A stretch of DNA of 64,000 nucleotides. Origin: Sarcophilus harrisii (Eukaryota; Chordata; Mammalia; Dasyuromorphia; Dasyuridae). The stretch lies in assembly GCF_902635505.1 (NCBI RefSeq), contig NC_045428.1:119741641-119805640 (forward strand). The letters run 5' to 3'. Each line of letters opens with the position of its first letter. Within the stretch, counting starts at the first letter, position 1. Positions 20,555-31,129 of the stretch are shown piece after piece. Both the position numbers and the translations under genes were made by a program. The notes under the pieces are model-generated. The model did not search any database. It saw nothing but the letters and a program-made list of their open reading frames with translations, and was not told the origin of the DNA.

Positions 20555-20865
20555 ATTTGTCATCCTCATTTTATAAAGTTTTCATTAGAAGACTTAGACT
20601 CTGAGAGGTTGATTGACTCAAAGAAACAAACTGACATCAAGGATAAAATAGTGGCCCTGATAATTCAACATGATTGAGGCCAAATTCTCTCTCAACTTAG
20701 TTTTCTCCTGTGTGCGAAATTAGGGTAATATCCTTGACCTAAAAGTGGATACTAGGTAAAATATCAACTATTTCATTATTTTTTGTAATCACCCAGCTAT
20801 TAAGTATCTAAAGCAGGATTTGAACCCAGGTGTTTATAACTATAAATCCAACAATAATTTCCATT
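20555..20865 (-). mobile_element. MIR pieces, antisense, interrupted
   Basis: 20555-20670 (CATCCTCATTTTATAAAGTT, GACTCTGAGAGGTTGATTGA) and 20783-20865 (AATCACCCAGCTATTAAGTA, GCAGGATTTGAACCCAGG) look like two parts of an antisense CORE-SINE with unrelated sequence between them. Confidence 0.5.
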
Positions 20866-20987
20866 ATGACTTGGGGTCTACCTCATAGATTACCCTACCT
20901 CCTTAATTTGTCATTATTGCTGAGTTATTTATTTAAATGAAGGTAAACTAGGCCATTTTTGGCCTCAAATCTTATGTAGTAGTCTTT

Positions 20988-21132
20988 TTTATTTCCCCTG
21001 AGGCAATTGGGGTTAAGTGACTTGTCCAGGAGCACAGCTTGGATGCGTGAAGTGTCTGGAACCCGATTTGAACTCTGGTCCCCCTGACTTCAGGGTTGGT
21101 GCTCTATCCATTGCGCCACCTAGCTGCCCCAT
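20988..21132 (-). mobile_element. tRNA-headed marsupial SINE, full length
   Basis: Antisense short SINE: CTGAGGCAATTGGGGTTAAG at the left, GATTTGAACTCTGG (B-box complement), TGCTCTATCCATTGCGCCAC and CTAGCTGCCCC at the right end. A candidate target duplication GTAGTCTTT lies at 20979-20987 and 21133-21141. Confidence 0.9.
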
Positions 21133-21144
21133 GTAGTCTTTAAT

Positions 21145-21392
21145 TATTGAATGAGCCTTGCCTCAGACAAACTGAAACCTAGGAAAGACCTTAGCTTGAA
21201 AAGATCCTGGTCCCACATTGGCTCTGGGGCATCACCAGTCATCTTGACGTGTGTCTTCCTCCTGGATTCCATGGCTCTGGAAGAGAGAGTGATGCTGATG
21301 ACATTTGCTCCTTTAAATCCCATTCATTTGCTAGCCAAGACATCACCCTTCTGATGTCATTTGTTCTGTCCAAGAACAAAGGATAAACTACA
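21145..21392 (+). mobile_element. RTE-tailed marsupial SINE
   Basis: TGAGCCTTGCCTCAGACAAA, CTGAAACCTAGGAAAGACCT, TAGCTTGAAAAGATCC, ATCACCAGTCATCTTGACGT, CTCTGGAAGAGAGAGTGATG, CATCACCCTTCTGATGTCAT and CCAAGAACAAAGGATAAAC. Full layout of the family; directly follows the SINE at 20988-21132. Confidence 0.85.
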
Positions 21393-21395
21393 AAG

Positions 21396-21556
21396 ATGTC
21401 TAACTTTGTGGCCCCTTTTGGGGTTTTTCTTGGCAAAGAAACTGAAGTGATTAGTCATTTCCTTTTCCAACTCATTTTACAGGTAGAGAAATTAAGGCGA
21501 AATGATATCCCCTGGGTCTCACAGCTAGTATCTCGAGGTCAGATCTCAACAGAGTT
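21396..21556 (-). mobile_element. MAR1-type CORE-SINE, 3' half
   Basis: CTAACTTTGTGGCCCCTTTT, TTTTTCTTGGCAAAGAAACT, GTCATTTCCTTTTCCAACTC, ATTTTACAGGTAGAGAAATT and CTCACAGCTAGTATCTCGAG, the complement of MAR1 tail and core. Confidence 0.82.
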
Positions 21557-22107
21557 TTTAAAATATAGAACACTACTTCAAATGGTCAGGAACTAACCGA
21601 TTATTTCTTCAGAACAGAATAATTAAAATGAAAAAGGCCCTTAGATAAAGGAAATTTTTAATTTGAGGTGAAAACCTGGCAAAGAAATGGAACTTATAGA
21701 GAGAATGCCCTGAGAGTGACTGGAACAGGAAATGTCCCTGAAGTATTTTCACGCAAATCTGAGTTCCTCACAGTTTGTGACAGTTCTCCCTTAGAGGCTC
21801 CCCCAGTGGAGGAACTCATTCTCAGCACCACACCCTGAAGGGGAGAAGTTTACTGCCAAATACCTGGCATAGCCACCAAGAAATTCTTGGCCTTTCACAA
21901 GAGTGTTTGTTCAGCATTCTCAGTTTTGGCCCAGAAGGGCGGGCCTCAGGAGGGTAGGTTGCATACCTTCCCAGGGAGACCCAGAACCTGTCTCTGGACC
22001 AGTAATAGTAGTCAAAGATTAGGATTTGCTGTTTACATTGGTCAGGAATTTGCCTGGGGCCTCTGTGAACTACCCAGGTAACTTCCTCTAGTAGTTGCTA
22101 AGTTTTA
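21557..22107. other. No recognised repeat; slightly GC-richer segment
   Basis: About 550 bp without a repeat I recognise. 21760-22080 is richer in G+C than its surroundings and holds an open frame of 64 aa (21887-22081) that has no recognisable domain. Noncoding is the default reading. Confidence 0.4.
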
Positions 22108-22110
22108 AAG

Positions 22111-22203
22111 TTTTTTTTTTTTTTTTTTTTTTTAATTTAGTTAATTGACAAGAAAGCTGTATCAATTCAAACACAATTTAAACTTTTTTTTTTTTTTTTT
22201 TTT
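22111..22203. repeat. Twin poly(T) tracts
   Basis: T-runs at 22111-22133 (23 T) and 22184-22203 (20 T) separated by 50 bp of AT-rich sequence. Either run could be the A-tail of an antisense retroposon, but no body is recognised beside them. Confidence 0.85.
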
Positions 22204-22347
22204 AACTTTGGCTTACCTGGTAAATCGATGTATACATACCTTCATCTAACTTTGAGAGTGGGACATTGTGGAATAAGAAAGAAGAAAGAGTAATCTATTT
22301 TCTTGGGCCAGTAGACTACACAGAGTAAGTATAATACCGTGTGATTT

Positions 22348-22600
22348 ATTGTTATTGTTCATTTGTTTTAGTTGTCTGACTCTTTAAGACCCATTTGGGA
22401 TTTTCTTTGCTAAGACACTGAAGTGATTTGCCATTTTCTTCTCCTGCTCATTTTACAGATGAGAAACTGAGGCAAGCAGGATTAAATGATTTGACCCAGA
22501 TCACACAGCTAGCAAATGAGATCTAATTTGAACTCAGGAAGATGAAGTTTCCTGACTCTAGAACTGATGCTCTATCCACTGCACCATCTAGCTGTGCATC
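22348..22600 (-). mobile_element. MAR1-type CORE-SINE, full length
   Basis: Antisense copy in full order: TTGTTATTGTTCATTTGTTT, TTGTCTGACTCTTTAAGACC, GGGATTTTCTTTGCTAAGAC, TTTGCCATTTTCTTCTCCTG, ATCACACAGCTAGC, AATTTGAACTCAGG (B box) and GATGCTCTATCCACTGCACC. Confidence 0.9.
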
Positions 22601-22639
22601 AAGAGATACTATTTAATAAACATTCATGTGTATTCAATG

Positions 22640-22990
22640 ATGAGTGGAGTAGGGAATTCAAGCTTTAGATACTCATTGGCTGGCTTTGGATATAAGTGGG
22701 AACCTAGACCACAAATGAATACCTATGTTTGTGCTATGCAACTTCCAGGGTAAGAAGGAGAGATTATTTGAGATTTCCTGGAGAAGGCAGTACTTGAATG
22801 ATGCATTAAAGGGAAGGCATTCCAGTCATAGGGAACAATTTGAGACATTAAGAGTACAATGGCTGAAAAGGGCTGACAGGAAAGAGTAGCTCACTTTGGC
22901 TAGGGCCAAAGGTAGGATAAAGGTAGGAGAAAAGTAGGATATGGCTAGAAGGTAGATTCTAATTAGGATAGAAGGGGAAGTTCACAGGAA
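22640..22990 (-). mobile_element. L2-class LINE, decayed
   Basis: GAGATTTCCTGGAGAAGGCA, GGAAGGCATTCCAGTCATAG, GAACAATTTGAGACATTAAG and GGCTGAAAAGGGCTGACAGG resemble the complement of the L2 3' region also seen at 7868-8665 and 61640-61960. Limits approximate. Confidence 0.5.
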
Positions 22991-23189
22991 CATTGAATGA
23001 GGAACCTGAAAGGACTTTTAAGATTATCTAGCTCAATAGTTCTTAGTTAAAAATTCTTTAATAATGTCTTAATTAGTAATTAAGTATCTATAAATATTTA
23101 TAAGTCCTTATATATTAAGTGATGAGGTCGACATCAAATGATGAGGTTGGGGTAGCAATTCCAGTTCAAAATACAGGGAATAAGATGCA

Positions 23190-23395
23190 AAGCACAAGGC
23201 ACATGTGAAGATTCCAAATGGCATTCTTTTTGCCAAAAGATTCTTTTATTATGAGAAGAGGTTATAGGCAAATGAAGAGGTAAAATAGACACCAGGTGTT
23301 GTAAATACAAAATAGATTCGGGAGAGCATATAGTTAGATTTTACTTAGCAAGGAAAGGGGTTTTAACAATTAACAAGGGAAGAGACCTAAAAAAT
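23190..23395 (-). mobile_element. Relative of the possible LTR at 16015
   Basis: 23225-23390 parallels 16078-16225: CTTTTATTATGAGAAGAGGT, AGAGGTAAAATAGACACC, GGGAGAGCATATAG, TTAGCAAGGAAAGGGGTTTT and AACAATTAACAAGGG. The polyadenylation-signal position is kept (complement AATAAAAG). It is a partial, old copy of the same dispersed family. Confidence 0.45.
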
Positions 23396-25016
23396 ACTGT
23401 TTGACATTTTCTTAGAACTTGGAATCTAGAACATGAATCAATAACTTAAAACCATTTTTATACATCATCACTCTACAACATCATAATATGAAACATTTTC
23501 TAAGATTTTCAAATTGTCTCTTCTGGCAAGCTATATATTAGGGATTGGACTTTTCTGCCTGAATAGTCATCTTCTCCAAAAAGTATTGTAGTTATGTTTG
23601 GAGGTACTGAGTGAAAACCTTAGGAGCTTCTGACCTCCTGAATTCACAAGGTACCATAACTCCCATTTTCATCTGTTATACTTTCTAGAATAGCTAATAT
23701 ATTACAGGAATACATTACATTCCTGTAATGGAGTTGGTTGTACAATTATCCTTTCTACGCTGAGTCTTCACCCATTGCAATTTCAATATATGGCAGGTTG
23801 GCATATGAAATTAAATAGGAATTTTAGGGGAGTTTTGCCAAAGCCACAGAAAATACACAAAGGCCAGAAGATAGCAAAAAAATTGGAAATTCAGAAATGC
23901 ATAAAATATATGTTTTGTATTGTTTAATGTCAATATATTTTATCTTTTAATACCATAATTCAAACTTTTTCCCTTGTATAAAGAGAAAGCCAAAAAAATT
24001 TATACGAATTTTCCAGATCATGGGGTTGTCTTGCTCCTAATTCCCATGATATAGTTGGGATTTCTTCTACACTATTTCTAAATCCCTAAGAGACAGTAAG
24101 CAAAGAACTGAAAAGCTTCAAAGAAGACAAACCATAAAAAGGGGGAGGGGCATGAGAAAATTCTAAAAAAATTGCATTCCTAAAAGAAATTTTTAAAGGT
24201 GAGTCAGGTTTGGCCTTTTTCTCTCTTTACTTGTTCTTTCATGCTTGGCTGGGGGAAGGAGTAAAGAGAAGAAACCTGTCTGATTTGGCACTGAGCTTTT
24301 GAAGAGTAGTATAACATCTTGTTTAATAGATAATGAAAGGGAAACTTAACCACTCCAATAAAGGCATTAAACATAAGTTTTACCTAGAGTAGCTGTAAGT
24401 TTGAGGAGATTCTCCAAGGAACATCAGAAGAATTGGGGGTGGGGGGGAGGGAGAAAAGGTAGGTAGTTTGACTTTCTTGTCCTGGATACCCTGATGCTTT
24501 GACCTTTGAGACCAAGTTAAATGTGTAGGAATGACTCTTCCAGGCCGCTTCAGATTTCAGATTCAGGTAATTGTCTTTGCCTCAATATTGAGAGACAGAA
24601 CACAATGAGAATGGGACAAAATCAACTGATGCTACTTTTGCTACTTCAGAATGTTCTTATCTGTGTTTTTCTCTAATTTACTCCAGTAAATGCATTTAAT
24701 GGATATGTTCATTAAATAGTATTCTGGGGTCATGCTTAAAATAATGGGGGGAACAATTATTAGGATCTTGTGAAATGGAGGTGAACTTGAGCCAAGTTAG
24801 GAATGGATTTAAGATGGAAATTAATTATATCTTTAGACAGAAATACCAGGAAGCAGAGAAAAAGAAAATCTGGTCCCATACACATACATGCATGGTGACT
24901 AAAAAGGGCACAGGAATGGGAAGGTCCTACCTGAGCATTCCATTTCTTAAGCTGGTAGCTTGCTCAAGCACAGACTCCAAACCCAGATGCAGCCATTACA
25001 GCTATACTTTGTGCTG
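23396..25016. other. No recognised gene or repeat
   Basis: About 1.6 kb. I see no SINE, LINE or exon. The longest open frame, 24775-25083 (+, 102 aa), has no recognisable domain and its last part overlaps the antisense SINE that follows, so it is taken as chance. Confidence 0.45.
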
Positions 25017-25268
25017 TTATTATTGTTTGTTCTTCCTTCTCAAAAAGGACTATGACTTTAGGGAGGTGACTCATAACATGTAAGTAAATTGGATTTAAGT
25101 GAAGGAGAGCTGTGCAAGGTCACCTGCCTCACTTTGCCCTCCAGAACCATCTGAGTCCAGTAGCAAGATATAGATCAAGACAACTGGAGATGGCCCTGGA
25201 TGAAATGTGAGACTTTGGACTTTTAAGCTAAAGTCTTCAACAGGTTTCAGTTTGACTGAGGCCATGTG
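25017..25268 (-). mobile_element. RTE-tailed marsupial SINE
   Basis: Antisense member of the family: TTATTGTTTGTTCTTCCTTC (tail), GTAAATTGGATTTAAGTGAA, GCTGTGCAAGGTCACCTGCC, CTCACTTTGCCCTCCAGAAC, GATATAGATCAAGACAACTG, TAAGCTAAAGTCTTCAACAG, GTTTCAGTTTGACTGAGGCC. Confidence 0.85.
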
Positions 25269-25745
25269 CAAAAATAGCACTAAGAGAACCATTACTTTAT
25301 ATATTAAAAATAAATTTAGGATAATTTTTGTTGGAAGAGAAAGTTTAGTTTGCAGGTTTTATCATTAAGATATATAAACAGAAAAGGAGTAAAAATGAAA
25401 AAAAAAGGAGAGTGGGGTACACAAAAGTCCTCTAAGACTGTTAGATCTATACCTTCGAAGATTAGAAGATTGGTCAGGTGAATTGAAGAAATGTTCAGAA
25501 TTGGAGTAACCTTCTTAAGAATTGATTCTTTGCAGAAAATTCTATGATGAGATGAACTTAGACTTTTTCCCATTAAGGCTATCCCAGCATGATCTCCCTT
25601 TCCCATAGATGAAAACACAGACATATATTACTCTTGATTAAATTAATATGCAGGATGTGCAAGGAAAAGAAAATATCACTAAATGTGAAATTGAACATTT
25701 TATGAAATCATTTCCATTTTACAGCTAGAAACTTGTATAGCCTGG

Positions 25746-25919
25746 ATTCCTTCCTTCCTTCCTTCCTTCCTTCCTTCCTTCCTTCCTTCCTTCCTTCCTT
25801 CCTTCCTTCCTTCCTTCCTTCCTTCCTTCCTTTCTCCTTCCCTCCCTCCCTCTCTCTCTCCCTTCCTTCCTTCTTTCCTTCCTTCCTTCTTTCCTTCCTT
25901 CCTCCTTTTCTTTCCTCCC
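25746..25919. repeat. (TTCC)n microsatellite
   Basis: About 174 bp of TTCC repeats, nearly pure to 25830 and interrupted by CTCC, TCTC and TTCT variants after. It directly abuts the RTE fragment on its right. Open frames of Ser/Phe/Leu/Pro (+) and Lys/Glu/Gly/Arg (-) across it are artefacts. Confidence 0.97.
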
Positions 25920-26742
25920 TGGAACTCCATCAGCCAGCACCACACCATCCATATGTAGGAATGCTGTGGATACGTTCACTTACCTTTGCAGTATACTTTC
26001 TAGGGATGTACACATTGATAATGAGGTTGACACATGCATTGCCAAAGCCAATTCAGTGTTTGGGAGGCTCCAGGGAAAGTATGGGTGAGGAGAGGTGTTA
26101 GATTGACTACCAAATTGAATGTTTACAGGACCATTGTGCTGAACTCATTGTTGTATTCCTGAGATATTTGGATAACATTATGCCAGGAAAATGAATTGCT
26201 TCCATTTGAATTGTCTTAGGAAGATCCTGAAGATCACCTGGCAGATAAGATAGAAGACACCAAGATTCTTTTTCAAATTAAACTGACAAGCATTCAAAAG
26301 AGCTCACAGTGTGGCCTGGCCATATTGTTTGAATGCAAATGTACATTTGCCAAAAAGATTATTTTATGGAGAATTCACACAAGGCAAGTGCTCACAAGGT
26401 GGTCAGAAAAAACAATAAAAGGACACTGTCAAGGTCTCAAGAACTTTAGAATTGATTGTATGCCATAGGAGACACTGGTACAGGACCTCTCAGCATGGTA
26501 TGCCCTCATCAGAGAAGGTGATGTGTTCTATGAGCAAAACAGAATTGAATTAACTCAGAAGAAATGAGAGATGTGCAAAATTAGAGAAGTCACCCCAACA
26601 CTTTATAGAAACTATTTGTGTTTGACCTTTGGCAGTCTTCTGAATTCATATTGATCTGATCAGCCCCAGTCAGACATACTGTAACTTGATTCCAACAATG
26701 ATGTCATTTTTATTTCTTTGAGAATGATGGGCAATAACTAAC
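25920..26742 (+). mobile_element. RTE/BovB-clade LINE, RT C-terminus to 3' end
   Basis: Second RTE copy. The first residues read LHQPAPHHPYVG, matching the RTE RT motif also seen at about 13497. Next come segments encoding TLIMRLTHALPKPIQ-like residues (the RTE NTRLAKA region) and a decayed LLY..ET block near 26143. Nearby are ATCCTGAAGATCACCTGGCA (ILKITW) and TTCTATGAGCAAAACAGAAT (FYEQNR). The 3' end is ATGATGTCATTTTTATTTCT then TTGAGAATGATGGGCAATAA. Upstream parts are replaced by the (TTCC)n tract. Multiple frame breaks. Confidence 0.83.
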
Positions 26743-27015
26743 CAAAGTATTTTAATAATGTCTTAAGGGAAGAAAACACAAGGAAGGGGAAGATTTAAGT
26801 CCACAGAACTTTTTCTTTTGCAGAGAGCTGTAAGCCAAATTCAGCCCACTTCAGCTTTTGTAGGGCCCACTGACTAAAAGCTTGGAGAGGGCATTCCCAG
26901 ATTTGGCACAGGACTTTTGCTAACCCCTGTTAGCAAGATAATCCAAATGTAATATAGTGTTGTTTCTATCATTGTGTCCAACTTATTGTGAAACAAGTGC
27001 TAGATTTGGAATTAG

Positions 27016-27034
27016 AAGTCCTTAATTCAGATTA
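27016..27034. repeat. Target-site duplication, left, of the SINE at 27035
   Basis: AAGTCCTTAATTCAGATTA, matching 27223-27241 at 18 of 19 positions. Confidence 0.9.
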
Positions 27035-27222
27035 CCTAGGTGATATAGTAGATAAAAGTATTAGGATGGCCTGGGTTCAAGTATGGCCTCTGATACTTAC
27101 TAGCTGTGTATCCCTGGGCAAGTCACTTAACTGTCTGCCTCAGTTTCTCCACCTGTAAAATGAGCTGGAGAAGGAAATGGTAAACTCCTCTAGTATATTT
27201 GCCAAGAAAAACTGAACAATAA
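27035..27222 (+). mobile_element. MAR1-type CORE-SINE with clear target duplication
   Basis: Sense SINE: CCTAGGTGATATAGTAGATA (head), GGCCTGGGTTCAAGTATGGC (B box), CTAGCTGTGTATCCCTGGGC, CTCAGTTTCTCCACCTGTAA, GAGCTGGAGAAGGAAATGG, ATATTTGCCAAGAAAAACTG and an ACAATA end. Most of the BovB-like tail is lacking. The flanking 19-bp duplication (one mismatch) fixes both ends. Confidence 0.93.
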
Positions 27223-27241
27223 AAGTCCTTAATTCAAATTA
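27223..27241. repeat. Target-site duplication, right, of the SINE at 27035
   Basis: AAGTCCTTAATTCAAATTA, partner of 27016-27034. Confidence 0.9.
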
Positions 27242-27506
27242 AAGTACAGCCATTTAAATGTTTTGTAACATGGGGTGCCACTTAATTTTCCTCACATTTT
27301 TACATTAATTTTGTCTTCAATAAAGTTAAGGATTTCAAGAAGATGACTTCTAATGAGCTATCCGACTCTAAATCTATGATCCTATGAATATTTATTAGGC
27401 TCCTGCTTAGGACAAAGTGCTATTATTATGTTTGGATAATGCAAACAAAACAAGAGCAAACTAAAAGTAACATAGTCCTTGATGTCAAAAACTTTATAAT
27501 TCTATA

Positions 27507-27541
27507 AAAACAACAATAACAATAATAACAACAATAACAGA
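27507..27541. repeat. (AAC/AAT)n simple repeat
   Basis: Mixed AAC and AAT trinucleotides, perhaps the remnant tail of an RTE-mobilised SINE, though no body is seen. Confidence 0.75.
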
Positions 27542-27934
27542 ATTGTATCAACCTATGCTCTTTGTTGCTAAATTTCTGGTGGGCAATGACACTCAAGTAA
27601 GGATTGCCCATTCTTAAGATGGCTTATATTTTTAACCTAGTGTTGGAGATAGTTTTATAAAATCAATGCCCATTTCCTATTTCCATATTTGCTGAAAAAA
27701 ATAAATGCATTGGAAAGACATGGAAGAGAGAAGAAGTTCAATGATCCAATCAGAAATTTCTCATTGGATGAATCACATCTTGGTGTTGGAAAGGATTTCA
27801 GTAGTTGCCATCAATGTGTTTCCTTCTAGTTGTAGAGTACTCCCTGTAGTTTAAAAAAAAAAGTTGTTTCTCAATAGGATGATATACAAGAAGGAAATGA
27901 AAGGGGAGTGATGAATTTTCATTTTAATGAATGC

Positions 27935-28065
27935 CACTTACTAAATGGGCAACTCTGGGCAAGTCACTCAACAAGTCATTCAACTTTTCTAGTTTTTAAT
28001 TTCCTTATTAAAATGAGGAGGTTGAACTGGGCATATCTAACATCTGAAATTTAATGATTCTAAGT
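27935..28065 (+). mobile_element. MIR fragment
   Basis: GGCAACTCTGGGCAAGTCAC core, TTTTTAATTTCCTTATTAAA, GAGGAGGTTGAACTGGGCAT and a TTTAATGATTCTAAG end. Confidence 0.6.
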
Positions 28066-28539
28066 ACCAGAGCACTTTTCTTTTTATTGGTTTTCCCTAG
28101 AGACATCTCTATCCCGAAGTTTTATAAGGAGTATTTGTGTCAGACCTGTGATAGAATCTTCCAAACTTATTTTGGACTGCTCTGCCACAGTGTTACACAC
28201 TGTACCTTGTGACTCTAACAGTGAGATGTCATTGGTGGTCTTAAAGTGTGGAGGACCAACAATAAAAGAACACATCTACTGGGTAGAGTTGTGAGACTAA
28301 TGGCATTTTTCAAAATAGGTTTGATTTGCATAGGTGAAAGAGTTAAGCAATGGGTTAGACTTGAAGGTACTTCAGTTTTGTGGACCAGTGAAAACTACCA
28401 TTCATTTCTCTCAGTATTTGCCTATCTACACAGACTCCATCTCCACCTTTGCCTAAAGTCTGGACTCTCATTTTTGACTTCTTATATGAGCATTGTGAAT
28501 CTAAATAATGACAATTTCATATAAAATGCATAGATTTTT

Positions 28540-29351
28540 GCCTCCAGTGGCTCCCTCCCCCTTTTTTTATTAAAGCTTTTTATTTACAAAACATATGCAT
28601 GGGTAATTTTTCAACAATGACCTTTGCAAAGTCTTCTTCTGTTCCAAATTTTCCTCTCCTTTCCCCCACCCCCCTCCTCTAGATGGCAGGTAGTCCAATA
28701 CCTGTTAAATGTGTTAAAATATATGTTAAATCTAATATATGTAAACATGTTTATACAGTTTTCTTGCTGCACAAGAAAAATCGGATCAATAAGGGAAAAA
28801 AAACTGGAAAAGAAAACAAAATGTAAGCAAACAACTACAGAAAGAATGGAAATGCTATGTTGTGTTCCACACTGTTCCCATGGTTCTTTCTCTGGGTGTA
28901 AATGGCTCTCTTCATCACTGAACAATTGGAAATGGTTTGAATCATCTCATTATTGAAGAGAGACACGTACATCAGAATTGATCATCGTATAATCTTGTTA
29001 TTGCCATGTACAATGATCTCCTGATTCTGCTTATTTCACTCAGAATCTCTTCATCTAAGTCTCTCCAGGCCTTTCTGAAATCATCCTGTTGGTCATTTCT
29101 TACAGAACAATAATATTCCATAGCATTCATATACCACAATTTATTCAGCCGTTCTCCAATTGATGGGCATCCACTCAGTTTCCAGTTTCTAGCCACTACA
29201 AACAGGGCTGCCACAGACATTTTGGCACATACAGGTCCCTTTCCCTTCTTTAAAATCTCTTTGGGACATAAGCCCAGTAGTAGCACTGCTGGATCAAAGG
29301 GTATGCATAGTTTGATAGCTTTTTGAGAATAGTTCCAGAGCTTCCAGTGCC
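28540..29351 (-). mobile_element. L1 LINE, 5'-truncated, antisense
   Basis: Body about 28560-29339. The 3' end is the T-run at 28562-28568, then the 3'UTR complement (CATATGCATGGGTAATTTTT, ACCCCCCTCCTCTAGATGGC), then the ORF2 C-terminus in antisense. It stops at 29339 within the ORF2 sequence that encodes WNYSQKAIKL. Imperfect flanking duplicates GCCTCCAGTGGC (28540) and GCTTCCAGTGCC (29340) agree at 10 of 12 positions and are the likely target duplication. The interval includes these flanks. Confidence 0.92.
28972..29340 (-). pseudogene. L1 ORF2 C-terminus, open for about 120 codons
   Basis: The longest coherent LINE coding piece in the window. Reading on the minus strand it contains AIKLCIPFDPAVLLLGLCPK, GPVCAKMSVAALFVVARNWK and NAMEYYCSVRNDQQDDFRKA, and ends in RLYDDQF with the natural stop at 28972. 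The frame continues upstream (to 29403) by chance into flanking DNA. Unbroken over this stretch, which suggests a fairly young insertion, but it lacks RT and endonuclease. Confidence 0.9.
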
Positions 29352-29404
29352 TTTGATAAAGACAAATGACCAAAAGACCAATGCTATTTATTTTGGGAGA
29401 CAAT

Positions 29405-29520
29405 GCAGTTTAATAGAGCAAAGCTTGGACTCAGGGTTATAGGTTTGGTTTTGCAAGCTAATTATCTGTGAAACTTCAGGCAAATCCCCTCATCTCTATA
29501 AGATTCATTTTTCTGAGGGT
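29405..29520 (+). mobile_element. MIR fragment
   Basis: TAATAGAGCAAAGCTTGGAC, CTGTGAAACTTCAGGCAAAT, CCCCTCATCTCTATAAGATT: an old CORE-SINE in sense. Confidence 0.5.
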
Positions 29521-29943
29521 GATAGGGGGATGCCCTATTTAATTCTTGGGGTAATTATGATAACCTGATTAAGAACTTTTTAAATGCGTTATTGTGCTGG
29601 ATATAGAGTTATATAAACATGAGTTATTGTTTTGAATAGAGTATATTTGTCATTTTGTGGAGATTTTAACATTCCTATTTAGGTCATATACAGACCTGGA
29701 TCAGCTTATTTAGTTTCCCTTGCCCAACCACTTTATCAAGTATGTGGCATTTTATGTGTGGGTGCAACCTTGCAAATGTTCAGTTATGCAGTCTTTCATT
29801 TCTTTTGTTTAATGGATAAACCACATTGATATGGCACATGAAGTAATTTAATTCTCAACCCCCCTTTTTTTTAACATTTAAAATTTTCAGCTAATAAATA
29901 TTTTTTTAAAAATCTGTTCTGCTATCACTATCCTCCTCTCTCT

Positions 29944-29944
<1 letters not shown>

Positions 29945-29978
<34 letters not shown>
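29945..29978. repeat. (CA)n microsatellite
   Basis: 34 bp of pure CA. Confidence 0.97.
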
Positions 29979-29979
<1 letters not shown>

Positions 29980-30274
29980 AGCAAATTTAAAAAATGAAGA
30001 TCTTAACATATAGCTAGCTGTGTAGTTTGGCAAAACAAATTACCATTTTAGCCAAGTCTGAAAAATGGATGTCTTTTCATGCATTTTTAGGTAGTTACCT
30101 CTCAGTCAGGAGGTGAACAAAGTGTTTCATCATCTTCACTCTTTGGTAGCCCTTTTCCCAGTATCCAGGCAGAACTAAAAGCTATATATCGAATCTGAAA
30201 ATAAATAACACTCTCTAATTTGCCTTAAGGCCTTGATGTCCATAAGAATGCAAATGCCTTTTGTAAGTGTTCTG

Positions 30275-30670
30275 GGCTAGGTCTGATTCAGGATAATTTA
30301 ATTCAGGAATGAAATGAGAAGTTTGTAGATCATTCAGCAGTTAAAAAAAGGAGATTTATTTAGCCATAGCAGGAGGATGCTCAATAAGGATGTGCTTTTA
30401 AGATACCCAGAGTTGATTTAATTGAATAAAGTTTGTTTGTATGAGTTGCCATTGTCCACTAGCCAAATGTTAGAATGGATACCTAGAACTTGTCATCTAT
30501 CTGCTTTGTAGTTAGGTGACCAGGATACCAGCAGTCTTAGCTCTTGGTCCCCTGGACTAAACAAATCTCAAGGATGGTTCCAATATTTTTTTAGGAAAAA
30601 GAAAAGCTATATTTACAGGGGAGCAGGGATTACCATGTTGTTCCTGCCACAGATGAGGTAAAGAGTGTGA
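30275..30670 (-). mobile_element. Weak LTR-like candidate
   Basis: The minus strand has an AATAAATCTCC signal (complement of 30350-30360) followed by about 75 bp to a possible CA end near 30275. This resembles the 3' part of an LTR, but neither boundary nor a target duplication is defined. Could equally be unique sequence. Confidence 0.25.
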
Positions 30671-31129
30671 ATAAATTTATTCGATTTTTTTTAAGTTGCA
30701 AAAAGTAAGGAAATGATAGGCAAATACTTCATATCAGCAATAACCAGCTGTAATTTCTTGTTATGCTATGACATCTCAAGTAATATAAAGGGAAAATTTG
30801 AAATTGTCTCTAAATTCTGAATAGAAATTTGATTTTAATGCTATAAATTATTTGTACATGTGTTATATTACAATGATTCACACAGAGTTGCACATTAACG
30901 CACAACACAGAGAGATGACTTCAGACTTAGGAAGTTCTTAGTTCATACATACATACATACCTACCCTTTGCTGAGCATTAAATTATTTGACTTTGAGCAA
31001 GGCATTTAACTTTTCTACATGCCCGACAGCTATTAAAGACTATAAATTGCACAGTATGTATCACTTTGTATTGGTAAAGGGAGTTTCTGCACTGAGAATA
31101 ACTGAAATTTTAAGTTTCTTCAATATATA

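Noticed and set aside
25700-26101. Open frames of 82-122 aa on both strands
   Set aside because: Produced by the (TTCC)n tract; the only real protein signal is the RTE fossil at the right end of the plus frame.
28972-29403. 143-aa open frame, the longest in the window, as a possible gene
   Set aside because: About 120 codons match the L1 ORF2 C-terminus and the rest is flanking DNA read through by chance.
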